In this document: positions 57,138 to 64,000 of the stretch, piece after piece
How positions within the stretch are numbered: the first letter of the stretch is position 1
Layout of the letters: every line of letters begins with the position of its first letter
Source: Pseudonocardia hierapolitana
GTDB taxonomy: Bacteria > Actinomycetota > Actinomycetes > Mycobacteriales > Pseudonocardiaceae
Reading direction: 5' to 3'
Length of the DNA: 64,000 nt
Assembly (NCBI RefSeq): GCF_007994075.1
Contig: NZ_VIWU01000001.1
Coordinates: 6,448,001 to 6,512,000 of the forward strand
Position numbers and translations under genes: made by a program
Notes under the pieces: model-generated
The model's database searches: none
What the model was told of the DNA's origin: nothing
Seen by the model: only the letters and a program-made list of their open reading frames with translations

Positions 57138-58336
57138 CGCAGCGACCTGAAGGTTGCCCGGATCTCCTCCGAGAAGGTCTGCGGCTGCTCCCAGGCCGCG
57201 AAGTGGCCGCCTTCGGCGACCTTGTTGAAGTGGATGAGCTTGGGATACGCCCGCTCCGCCCAGCTCCGGGGCGCCGGGTACAGCTCGTCCGGGAAGACGG
57301 TCACGCCCACCGGGATCTCGACGCCCTTGGCGTCGAAGAACGCCAGCTTGCTCTCCCAGTACAGACGTGCGGAGGAGATCGCCGTGTTCGTCAGCCAGTA
57401 GTGGGTGACGTTGTCCAGGACGTCGTCCCGCGACAGACCGCCGGGCTGCCCGGCGAACGCGCGCGCGATGAGCTCGTAGCTGCGGACGTCGTGATCGATC
57501 ATCCACGCCGCCAGGCCGACCGGTGAGTCCGCGATGCCGTAGAGCGTCTGCGGCCGGTTGGCCATCTCGATGGCGTAGCCGACGCCGGTCGCGAAGAAGT
57601 GCGTCAGCACCTCGAATGCCGTCTTCTCCTCGGCGGACAGGCCGGGTGGCGGTGGGTCGCCGATCGCGATCGCCTTCGAGATATCGGGGGGAACCGCCGC
57701 CGGCATGTTCGTGTGGATGCCGAGCAGCCCACGGGGCTTCAACAGGGCCATTTGCTCCGTGACGGCATTACCCCAGTCGCCGCCCTGCGCGACGAACTCG
57801 GTGTAGCCGAGCCGGCTCATCAACTCGACCCACGCACGGGCGATGCGGATGGGGTCCCAGCCGGCCGCGGTCGGCTTCCCTGAGAAGCCGTAGCCCGGTA
57901 AGGACGGGATGACGAGATGGAAGGCGTCGGATGCGCTCGCGCCGTGTTCCGTCGGCCTGGTGAGCGGACTGATGATCTTCAGCTGCTCGATCGTCGAGCC
58001 CGGCCACCCGTGCGTGACGATGAGCGGCAACGCGTCCTCGTGTTCCGAGCGGACGTGGAGGAAGTGGATGTCGACCCCATCGATCTCCGTGATGAAGTGC
58101 GGGAGGGCCGCGAAGCGCGCCTCGAACCTGCGCCAGTCGTAGTCCGTCGCCCAGTACTCGGCCAGTGCCTGGATCGTCTCGAGCCGCACGCCCTGGGAGG
58201 GGACCGTCTCCCGGTCGGGCCAGTTCGTCGCGCTGACACGACGGCGCAAGTCGGCGAGCTGCTCCTCGGAAACGTCGATCGTGAACGGACGAACCTCCGT
58301 CCCGGTTGCTGTCCCGGTCGAGCCTGTCGCTTCCAT
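57134..58336 (-). CDS. Epoxide hydrolase, EHN/alpha-beta hydrolase type, paralogue 2
   Basis: 400 residues from ATG 58336, preceded by aggag at normal spacing; the 15 codons upstream are not conserved. The EHN domain has VRPFTIDVSEEQLADLRRRV and YWATDYDWRRFEARF. Core motifs are HGWPGS, GGDWGNAV with the nucleophile Asp, and EGGHFAAWEQPQ with the catalytic His. It is about as long as, and closely similar to, paralogue 1. It is first in a coupled pair with the redoxin gene. Substrate unknown. Confidence 0.92.
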   Translation of the reverse strand: MEATGSTGTATGTEVRPFTIDVSEEQLADLRRRVSATNWPDRETVPSQGVRLETIQALAEYWATDYDWRRFEARFAALPHFITEIDGVDIHFLHVRSEHEDALPLIVTHGWPGSTIEQLKIISPLTRPTEHGASASDAFHLVIPSLPGYGFSGKPTAAGWDPIRIARAWVELMSRLGYTEFVAQGGDWGNAVTEQMALLKPRGLLGIHTNMPAAVPPDISKAIAIGDPPPPGLSAEEKTAFEVLTHFFATGVGYAIEMANRPQTLYGIADSPVGLAAWMIDHDVRSYELIARAFAGQPGGLSRDDVLDNVTHYWLTNTAISSARLYWESKLAFFDAKGVEIPVGVTVFPDELYPAPRSWAERAYPKLIHFNKVAEGGHFAAWEQPQTFSEEIRATFRSLR

Positions 58337-59049
58337 CGATGTCTCCTGACGGTCCGGTGAACGAACGCTTCGTGGCCCCACTGCCGTAGAGGTCCAGCTG
58401 CTCCCCGGGCGGCGAAGTGGGCACCCTTCTCGCGCTCACCGAAGTTGGTGTGCGGGGGGAAGGCCCCGGTGGCGAGCACCAATTTCCCTCGCCTTGGAGG
58501 GGCGGCGTTGAATCGGTGGTGCGAGGTCGACCGGCGAGCGGTTTCCAGATCGGCCTGCCGCGCACACCTCGTTCGGTGATCGCCTGCCGTACGAGGGGTT
58601 GGCTTCGTGCTCGAATGAGAACTTCGGCGTGTGAACTTCAAATGACGACTAACCGATCGTCTCGAGAGGCCTGCGACCACGCCCCACGCATGGCACTGTG
58701 CGGAGCAGACGATGCAATGTGCGGGCGGTGGTGCCGCCGAGAGCCGCGCGGGAACGAGCACCCGACCAGACGCGGAGCTGGATCCACTCATTGCGTCCTC
58801 ATCGAAAAGCGCTCCACTGTACCGCCGAGGGGCGACGTGTCGTAACCCCTAAGGCCTGGTCGCGTGCATAAGGCGCGCTGACCTGCGACGACTCCCTGCG
58901 CGCCGGACCGGCCGCGGGTGCGAGCGTGGCCGACGTCAGCTACATCCGGTTCCTTCAGGGCGAGGCGCACCTCGAGGCCCAGCGGCGTCCGCAGAATCGG
59001 CCTTGGCCTCGCCAGACCAACCCTGTCACCGCCGGGTGGAAGATCCCGG
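58337..59049. other. 713-bp gap with one decayed epoxide-hydrolase end
   Basis: Apart from the decayed epoxide-hydrolase C-terminus at 58385-58470 I see no coding pattern in either strand. The base composition is less GC-rich around 58590-58700 than elsewhere, which fits a promoter or foreign DNA, but no promoter elements are convincing. Confidence 0.5.
58385..58470 (-). pseudogene. Degenerate C-terminus of another epoxide hydrolase
   Basis: NFGEREKGAHFAAR in one frame continues as EQLDLYG in the next, aligning with NEVDKGGHFAAWEQPDLFA of the intact paralogues. The catalytic His is kept, but a one-base shift follows at the Trp-Glu position and no upstream gene remains. It lies just upstream of paralogue 2 on the same strand. 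Confidence 0.55.
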
Positions 59050-60306
59050 TTAGCGAAGCGGCGCGAACGCCGCCCGGATCTCGGTTGCGAACAGGTCGGG
59101 CTCTTCCCATGCGGCGAAGTGCCCGCCCTTGTCGACCTCGTTGAAGTAGGTGAGGTTGGGGTAGACCGCCTCCACCCAGCTGCGCGGGGCAGCCCAGATC
59201 TCCCCGGGAAACGTCGTGAAGCCGACCGGAACCGCGACCGCCGGAGGAGCCTGCCCGGCCGCAGCGGCCAGGGCCCGTCCGAACTCCCAGTACCACCGGG
59301 CGGCCGAGGCACCGGTGCCCGTCAGCCAGTACAGCGTGATGTTGTCGAGGATGTGGTCCCGGGTGAGATTGCCGACGGGCTCCCCGCCGACGAACGCGCG
59401 GGCGATCTTGTGGTAGCTGTCCGTGTCGTGGTCGAGCATCCAGGCCGCCAGCCCGATGGGTGAATCCAGCAGGGAGTAGCCGATCGTCTGCGGCCGCGTG
59501 GACTGCTCGAGGAAGTAGCCGAAGCCGTCCATCGTGAACGTGTTGACCGCCTCGTGCGCCGCGAGTTCCTGCGTGGACTCCGCCGGCAGCCCGTCCTTGA
59601 GACCGAGCGCCGCGGCGAGCAGGCTGACGTGGATACCGAGCAGCCCTTCGGGTGCTTGGCGGCCCATCGCGTCCGTGACGTCGGCGCCCACGTCGCCGCC
59701 CTGCGCGACGTAGCGCGGGTAGCCGAGGCGGTCCATCAGCTCCGCCCACGCGCGTGCGATGCGGCCGGACTCCCAGCCGAGCTCGGTCGGCTCGCTCGAG
59801 AAGCCGTAGCCGGGCAAGGACGGCAACACCAGGTGGAACGCGTCCTCAGGGGTGCCGCCGTGAGCCGTCGGGTCGGTCAGCGGGCCGACGGTCTCCAGCA
59901 GCTCGATCACCGAGCCGGGCCAGCCATGAGTCATGATCAGCGGCAACGCGTTCTCGTGCGGCGACCTCACGTGGATGAAGTGGATGTCGACGCCGTCGAT
60001 CTCCGTCGTGAACTGCGGCAGCGCGTTCAGCCTCGCCTCGCACGCGCGCCAGTCGTAGTCGGTCGCCCAGTAGCGGGCAAGCTCCTGGACCGTCGCCAGC
60101 TGCACGCCCTGCGAGCGATCCGGGACCAGCTCCCTGGTGGGTAAGCGCGGCACGGCGAGGCGGCGGCGGAGCTCGGTGAGCTGCTCCTCCGGGACGTGGA
60201 CCTCGAACGGGCGGATCGCGATCCGATCGGCATCCGGGACAGTGCGCTGCGCAGGCACCGCAGCGGCGTTGGTGGTGCGCAAACTGGGGTCGGTGGGCAA
60301 GGACAT
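59050..60306 (-). CDS. Epoxide hydrolase, EHN/alpha-beta hydrolase type, paralogue 3
   Basis: 418 residues from ATG 60306. EHN landmarks are IRPFEVHVPEEQLTELRRRL and YWATDYDWRACEARL. Core motifs are HGWPGS, GGDVGADV (nucleophile Asp kept, but the following Trp of the other two paralogues is Val) and KGGHFAAWEEPDLFATE. The region after the nucleophile (AAALGLKDGLPAES) diverges most and would alter the lid and substrate pocket. It lies 57 bases downstream of the NDH-2-like gene on the same strand and may be co-transcribed. Confidence 0.92.
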   Translation of the reverse strand: MSLPTDPSLRTTNAAAVPAQRTVPDADRIAIRPFEVHVPEEQLTELRRRLAVPRLPTRELVPDRSQGVQLATVQELARYWATDYDWRACEARLNALPQFTTEIDGVDIHFIHVRSPHENALPLIMTHGWPGSVIELLETVGPLTDPTAHGGTPEDAFHLVLPSLPGYGFSSEPTELGWESGRIARAWAELMDRLGYPRYVAQGGDVGADVTDAMGRQAPEGLLGIHVSLLAAALGLKDGLPAESTQELAAHEAVNTFTMDGFGYFLEQSTRPQTIGYSLLDSPIGLAAWMLDHDTDSYHKIARAFVGGEPVGNLTRDHILDNITLYWLTGTGASAARWYWEFGRALAAAAGQAPPAVAVPVGFTTFPGEIWAAPRSWVEAVYPNLTYFNEVDKGGHFAAWEEPDLFATEIRAAFAPLR

Positions 60307-60363
60307 CGGGCGCCTCCTGACGGCGTTCGGTTTCGGTGATGCCAGGCACGTCTCGCACGGTCG

Positions 60364-61647
60364 TCAGTTGACGGTGGAGTCGAGCGGTAGGGCCGTGGGG
60401 GCCACCAGGCCGAGTTGGACGACCTGACGGGACAGGGCGGCGTCGAGCAGCCAGTCCACGGCGGTGCGGATCCGGTTGGCGGGTAGGGCCAGCAGGTGGT
60501 ACCCGCGGGCGACCGCCTTGGCCGGCAAGCCGGTGAGGGGCAGCCCGACCGGGTTCGCGGCGGCTTGTGTGCCACCGAGGTCAACGATGAAACCCAGGTC
60601 GTGATGCCGGTACGGGCGGCGTTTGCCGTGACCGTACGAGGCGGCGATGTTGTGGGCGGCGCGCTTGCCGTGGCGTTGGGCGTGCTGCGCGGTCATCGGG
60701 GTGAGCTCGCCGGGACGGGTCAGGTCGGGCACGGCGGCCGCGTCGCCGACGGCGTACACCTCGGGGTATCCGGGCACGCTCAGGTACTCGTCGACGACGA
60801 GCCGGCCGCGTTCGGTCTTGAGGCCCAGCTCGTCGACGAGCGGGTCGGGGCGTACCCCGACGCACCAGATCAACGAGCGTGTCGCCACGAACTCGCCGGT
60901 GCTGAGTCGGACGCCCTCGCGGGTCGCCTCCCGCACCGACACGCCGGTGCGCACGTCCACCCCACGGGCGCGCAGAACCGCGTCCGCCGCGCGCGACAGC
61001 CGTGGGTGGAGCTCGGGCAGGATCCGCTCGGCCAGGTCCAGCAGCATCCACCGGGGCCGCCCGGCACCGAGCCGCGGGTGCCGGGCGTGCAGGACGTCGG
61101 TGTAGAGCACGCCCTGCGCGGCGACCTCGGTCCCGGTGTAGCCGGCGCCGACCACGACGAAGGTGGTGCGGGCGGCGCGTTCCGCCGGGTCGTCGGTCAG
61201 GTCCGCGAGCTCGACCTGCCGGGTCATGTGGTCGCGCAGGTACAACGCCTCGGCGATGCCCCGGAAGCCGTGGGCGTGCTCGTTGACGCCCGGGATCGTC
61301 AGCAGCTTGGTCACGCTGCCGACGGCCAGCACCAGCCGGTCGTAGCCGCAGGTGCCCCGTCCGCCTTCGGGGTCGACCCACCCCACCCGCCGGGCGGCGA
61401 GGTCGATGCGGTCGGCTTCGCCGAGGATGAGCCGCACGCCGGGCAGGGTCTCCGGCAGGGAGACCGCCACTCGGCGCGGGTCGAGCACAGCGGCGGCGAC
61501 CTCGGGCAGCAGCGGCAGGTACAGGAAGTAGTCCATGGGGTTGACCAGCGCGATGTCGGCGCGCCCCCGCGACAGCCGCGACAGGGCGCGGGCGGCGTGG
61601 TAGCCGGCGAATCCGGCACCGACGATGACGATCCTCGGCCGGGCCAT
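60364..61647 (-). CDS. NDH-2-like NAD(P)/FAD-dependent oxidoreductase
   Basis: 427 residues from ATG 61647. RIVIVGAGFAGYHAARAL is the FAD-binding Rossmann start, FVVVGAGYTGTEVAAQG the NAD-binding one, and EVYAVGDAAAVPD the second FAD contact; PMTAQHAQRHGKRAAHNI follows, as in type II NADH dehydrogenases. The C-terminus has an amphipathic, moderately hydrophobic end (HLLALPANRIRTAVDWLLDA) that could associate with the membrane. It likely oxidises NADH to quinone; a soluble reductase role is possible. It is followed by epoxide hydrolase 3. Confidence 0.9.
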   Translation of the reverse strand: MARPRIVIVGAGFAGYHAARALSRLSRGRADIALVNPMDYFLYLPLLPEVAAAVLDPRRVAVSLPETLPGVRLILGEADRIDLAARRVGWVDPEGGRGTCGYDRLVLAVGSVTKLLTIPGVNEHAHGFRGIAEALYLRDHMTRQVELADLTDDPAERAARTTFVVVGAGYTGTEVAAQGVLYTDVLHARHPRLGAGRPRWMLLDLAERILPELHPRLSRAADAVLRARGVDVRTGVSVREATREGVRLSTGEFVATRSLIWCVGVRPDPLVDELGLKTERGRLVVDEYLSVPGYPEVYAVGDAAAVPDLTRPGELTPMTAQHAQRHGKRAAHNIAASYGHGKRRPYRHHDLGFIVDLGGTQAAANPVGLPLTGLPAKAVARGYHLLALPANRIRTAVDWLLDAALSRQVVQLGLVAPTALPLDSTVN

Positions 61648-62133
61648 CCCCAACCCCCTCGGAACGCCGCGCCTCACGCGACGCCGCGGTGTCGGGTGGG
61701 TGGTCGCCGTGCAGCGATGTGACTGGGGCGGGTCCTGGTGTCCCCGCCCGTGGGTCCTGCTGCGACCGGACCCAGTCTCCGCCGGGTCGCTCGTGCCGTC
61801 GTCGGGCGGAGGACGCAACCACGGGCGGCCGTGTGGCCGAACATGTGCTGCACCCCCGAAGAGCGCACGGCTAGGGCAGCTGAGGTATCGGGCTGGCGCA
61901 TCACTGCCGTCGTTCGGGGAGCGGCTCCGCCATCGGGGCGGGCGGACAGGACACCGGACCTGGGGCCGCCCGCCGGAAGCGCCGTCACTGACGGGTGTCG
62001 CCCGACCGCAGCAAGCCTCGCAGTAGGACAAGGCTCGCGGACACCACCCGCGCTTTCACCGGTTGGCGCCGGGTGGCCTGACGAGGACACTGGCCCGTCG
62101 CGACCGGGCGCCGACGGAAGCAGGGTGGGGAGC
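61648..62133. other. 486-bp divergent intergenic region
   Basis: It lies between the NDH-2-like gene (minus) and the molybdopterin oxidoreductase operon (plus). Plus- and minus-strand frames here are Arg/Pro-rich and show no family similarity, so I see only promoter space. No convincing operator or hairpin was found. Confidence 0.5.
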
Positions 62134-62742
62134 ATGGGATTCGTCTCGCGGGGATTCGTCGGCCGGCCCGAGGCCCGCGAGGGCACGGTGCTGCTGCCTC
62201 CAGGGCAGTACGACATCGGAGGCGGCTTCCCGGTGCTGTCCGCCGGCCCGACGCCTCGCACCGCCTTGGACGATTGGGACTTCACGATCAGCGGAGAGGT
62301 CGATGCGCCCGACCGGCTGACGTGGCAGGAGTTCCAGGATCTGCCGCACGAAGAGGTCACCGTCGACATCCACTGCGTGACGAAGTGGTCGAAGTTCGAC
62401 ACGACGTGGAGCGGCGTCTCCCTCGACACCCTGCTCGATCGCGTCGAGACCTCGGCGGACTACCTGCTGGCCTTCTGCGACGGCGGCTACACGACGAACC
62501 TCCCGCTCGAGGACGTCACCGGTGGCCGTGCCTGGATCGTCGATCAGTACGACGGTGAGCCGCTGGAGGCGCAGCACGGCGGCCCGGCCCGGCTGCTCGT
62601 GCCGCACCTGTACTTCTGGAAGTCCGCGAAATGGGTACGTGGCCTACGGCTGTCGAGCGTCGACGAACCCGGCTTCTGGGAGTCGCTGGGCTACCACATC
62701 TACGGTGACCCGTGGCGCGAACAGCGATACGCCGGCGACTGA
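62134..62742 (+). CDS. Sulfite-oxidase-fold molybdopterin-binding protein
   Basis: 202 residues from ATG 62134, preceded by a gtggggag ribosome binding site. The oxidoreductase molybdopterin-binding domain has DWDFTISGEVDAPDRLTWQE, VDIHCVTKWSKFD with the Mo-ligand Cys, TTNLPLEDV, and the ending VPHLYFWKSAKWVRGL. There is no signal or twin-arginine peptide, so it is a cytoplasmic enzyme, unlike MsrP. It is first in a three-gene overlapping operon with a flavin reductase that could supply or accept its electrons. Substrate unknown. Confidence 0.9.
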   Translation: MGFVSRGFVGRPEAREGTVLLPPGQYDIGGGFPVLSAGPTPRTALDDWDFTISGEVDAPDRLTWQEFQDLPHEEVTVDIHCVTKWSKFDTTWSGVSLDTLLDRVETSADYLLAFCDGGYTTNLPLEDVTGGRAWIVDQYDGEPLEAQHGGPARLLVPHLYFWKSAKWVRGLRLSSVDEPGFWESLGYHIYGDPWREQRYAGD

Positions 62743-63494
62743 CGTGGCGGCTCGCGACCGTCGCCGCGAACGCCTCCGAGGCCCGTGCCGTCCACCGGTT
62801 GTCGCTGCGGATCGACGGCTGGGACGGACACCTGCCGGGACAGCACGTCGACGTCCGCCTGACGGCGCCGGACGGATACCAGGCGCAGCGCAGCTACTCC
62901 ATCGCGTCGGCTCCGGAGAGCCCGACGGTGGACCTGGTGGTGCAACGGCTCGACGACGGCGAGGTCTCGCCGTACCTCACCGACGGCCTCCGACCCGGCG
63001 ACCAGTTGGAGCTGCGCGGTCCGATCGGCGGCTACTTCGTGTGGCATGCCGAGCTCGACTCGCCGCTGCAGCTGGTGGCCGGTGGCTCGGGGGTCGCGCC
63101 GTTCCTGGCGATGCTGGATCACCACGCCGCAGCGGCCTCCGGCGCGCCGGTGCGGCTCCTCTACTCGGCACGAACCCTCGACGACGTGATCGGCCATCCA
63201 CGCCTGGAGCGCCACGCCGAACGCGGCATCGGCGTGACGATCGCCTTGACGCGCGACCAGCCGCCGGGGTGGACCGGCCTCAGCGGCCGGCTGACACCGC
63301 AGATCATCCGAGAACGGGTCTGGCCCGTCGACAGACGGCCGAGCGTCTTCGTCTGCGGCGCCACCACGTTCGTCGAGGCGGTGGCGGACAGCCTCGTCGA
63401 GGCCGGGCACCCGGCGGCCGCCATCAGGATCGAACGATTCGGGGATGTGAGAGGAGCGCGCCGTGACTCCGGAGTCCCGACGACTCGACGGTAA
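62712..63494 (+). CDS. Ferredoxin-NADP reductase-like flavoprotein
   Basis: 260 residues from GTG 62712, overlapping the upstream gene by 31 bases. FAD-binding barrel with LPGQHVDVRL and RSYSIASAPE; NAD(P)-binding half with LVAGGSGVAPFLAML and VFVCGATTFVEAVADSL. No 2Fe-2S domain is attached, so it is a stand-alone FNR-type reductase. It overlaps the DUF6510 gene by 32 bases. The trio is most simply an electron-transfer unit for the molybdopterin protein. Confidence 0.9.
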   Translation: MARTAIRRRLTWRLATVAANASEARAVHRLSLRIDGWDGHLPGQHVDVRLTAPDGYQAQRSYSIASAPESPTVDLVVQRLDDGEVSPYLTDGLRPGDQLELRGPIGGYFVWHAELDSPLQLVAGGSGVAPFLAMLDHHAAAASGAPVRLLYSARTLDDVIGHPRLERHAERGIGVTIALTRDQPPGWTGLSGRLTPQIIRERVWPVDRRPSVFVCGATTFVEAVADSLVEAGHPAAAIRIERFGDVRGARRDSGVPTTRR

Positions 63495-63729
63495 CGCCGC
63501 CGCAGGTCGGCTGTCGGAGGTCTTCGTCTTCGACGTCACCGCCGCGGAGACCCGATGCGGAGGATGCGGGATGACAGCTCCGCTGGGGGTGTACCACGTC
63601 TACGCCGACGCGCCGGGCATGGTCGTGCGCTGCCCCACCTGTGAGGCGATGGTCATGCGGATCGCTCAGACGCCGGGGCACACGTGGTTGGACATGAGCG
63701 GCGTCGCCGCGCTCCGCATCAGCACGTGA
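63463..63729 (+). CDS. DUF6510 zinc-ribbon-like small protein
   Basis: 88 residues from GTG 63463. Two Cys pairs, CGGCG and CPTCEAMVMR, fit a small zinc ribbon, and the spacing and the HVYADAPGMVVRCP core match DUF6510 proteins, which in actinobacteria accompany molybdopterin/FNR pairs such as this one. Function unknown; it could be a metal- or cluster-binding accessory protein. Its start lies inside the reductase gene, so translation is likely coupled. Confidence 0.82.
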   Translation: MTPESRRLDGNAAAGRLSEVFVFDVTAAETRCGGCGMTAPLGVYHVYADAPGMVVRCPTCEAMVMRIAQTPGHTWLDMSGVAALRIST

Positions 63730-63851
63730 AGGCGTCTGGTCCGCACGCTGGTCAACACGCTCGCCACGCGCCAGCAGCCGTTCGAGCCATTAGTCCTATC
63801 TGGCGAAACCGTACCGTACTCACATTTTCCCGACACGGATGGAGCTATCAG

Positions 63852-64000
63852 ATGGAGACGGATGACCCCACGAACCGCTGGGCCATTCGCGGTGACCCCG
63901 GCCGGCTCATGGAAGCGGCCGAAGCGCTGCGCGGCACCCGAGCTGAGCAGATCTTCGGGACTCGTTTCCCCGGCGAGTACGTCATGTCCGGAATCGCCCG
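63852..64000 (+). CDS. Unrecognised protein, 3' partial
   Basis: The frame opens at ATG 63852 (METDDPTNRWAIRGDPGRL) and runs off the right edge after 49 codons. A helical stretch (LMEAAEALRGTRAEQIFG) is visible. I do not recognise the family. The 120 bases before it contain AT-richer sequence with tactcacattttcc and may hold its promoter. Confidence 0.5.
   Translation, partial: METDDPTNRWAIRGDPGRLMEAAEALRGTRAEQIFGTRFPGEYVMSGIA

Noticed and set aside
1..64000. CRISPR arrays, tRNA or rRNA genes
   Set aside because: I scanned for evenly spaced short repeats, tRNA-like cloverleaf ends with T-loop sequence and rRNA-like stretches and saw none. The only short tandem repeat is the 15-bp one in paoA.

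Overview
The window is high-GC actinobacterial DNA. GTG starts, ATGA/GTGA start-stop overlaps, a NarL-type sensor/regulator pair, a DUF5996 gene, a DUF6510 gene and three epoxide hydrolases of the type common in soil actinomycetes suggest a Pseudonocardia-like genome. That placement is an inference from gene content, not a phylogeny. No rRNA, tRNA or CRISPR array was seen.

Bases 1-27946 are dominated by one giant plus-strand reading frame that enters from beyond the left edge and encodes at least about 9,300 residues. It is open from base 3 to a stop at 21479. A frameshift at 21171-21180, inside a PP2C-like domain, moves the coding to another frame that runs to 27946. The product is built from recurring modules. 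These are four copies of an unrecognised module of about 400 residues, four PP2C-like phosphatase domains, eight HExxH/HExxFH modules, three LysM-like/transmembrane cassettes, two trypsin-like proteases with intact triads, and two four-Cys zinc ribbons. It also carries an MFS-like transporter, a SecA NBD2-like helicase half, sigma-region-4-like and RNAP-alpha-CTD-like segments, a methyltransferase-like piece and an ADP-ribosyltransferase-like domain. R(G/A)PP tetrapeptides recur at module starts and just after membrane segments. A 362-bp perfect direct repeat inside the gene points to recent duplication or gene conversion. This is the strongest candidate for an undescribed system, possibly a membrane-spanning, polyprotein-like toxin or envelope machine; that role is inference.

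Bases 28133-32939 (minus) hold a translationally coupled operon: a membrane protein, then the 2Fe-2S, FAD and molybdenum subunits of a PaoABC-type aldehyde oxidoreductase. Bases 33187-38832 hold a LuxR-type response regulator facing a 1653-residue Ser/Thr kinase-ATPase-GAF-histidine kinase.

Bases 38880-44136 are partly decayed: a P450 pseudogene, a PspC-like protein, a small membrane protein, an LspA-like protein, a MerR remnant, an FtsK/EccC Walker-A fragment, a membrane protein coupled to a GlxA-type regulator, and a frameshifted small gene. Bases 44327-48540 form a proline-catabolism locus: P5C dehydrogenase, proline dehydrogenase and a divergent amino-acid permease.

Bases 49204-63729 contain three epoxide hydrolases and two degenerate epoxide-hydrolase C-termini. 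The same stretch has an intact IS256-family element with an 8-bp target duplication and a Csp/pirin mosaic remnant. It also has several alpha/beta hydrolases, a DUF417 protein, a redoxin coupled to an epoxide hydrolase, and an NDH-2-like flavoprotein. It closes with an overlapping operon of a sulfite-oxidase-fold protein, a ferredoxin-reductase-like flavoprotein and a DUF6510 protein. A last gene runs off the right edge.
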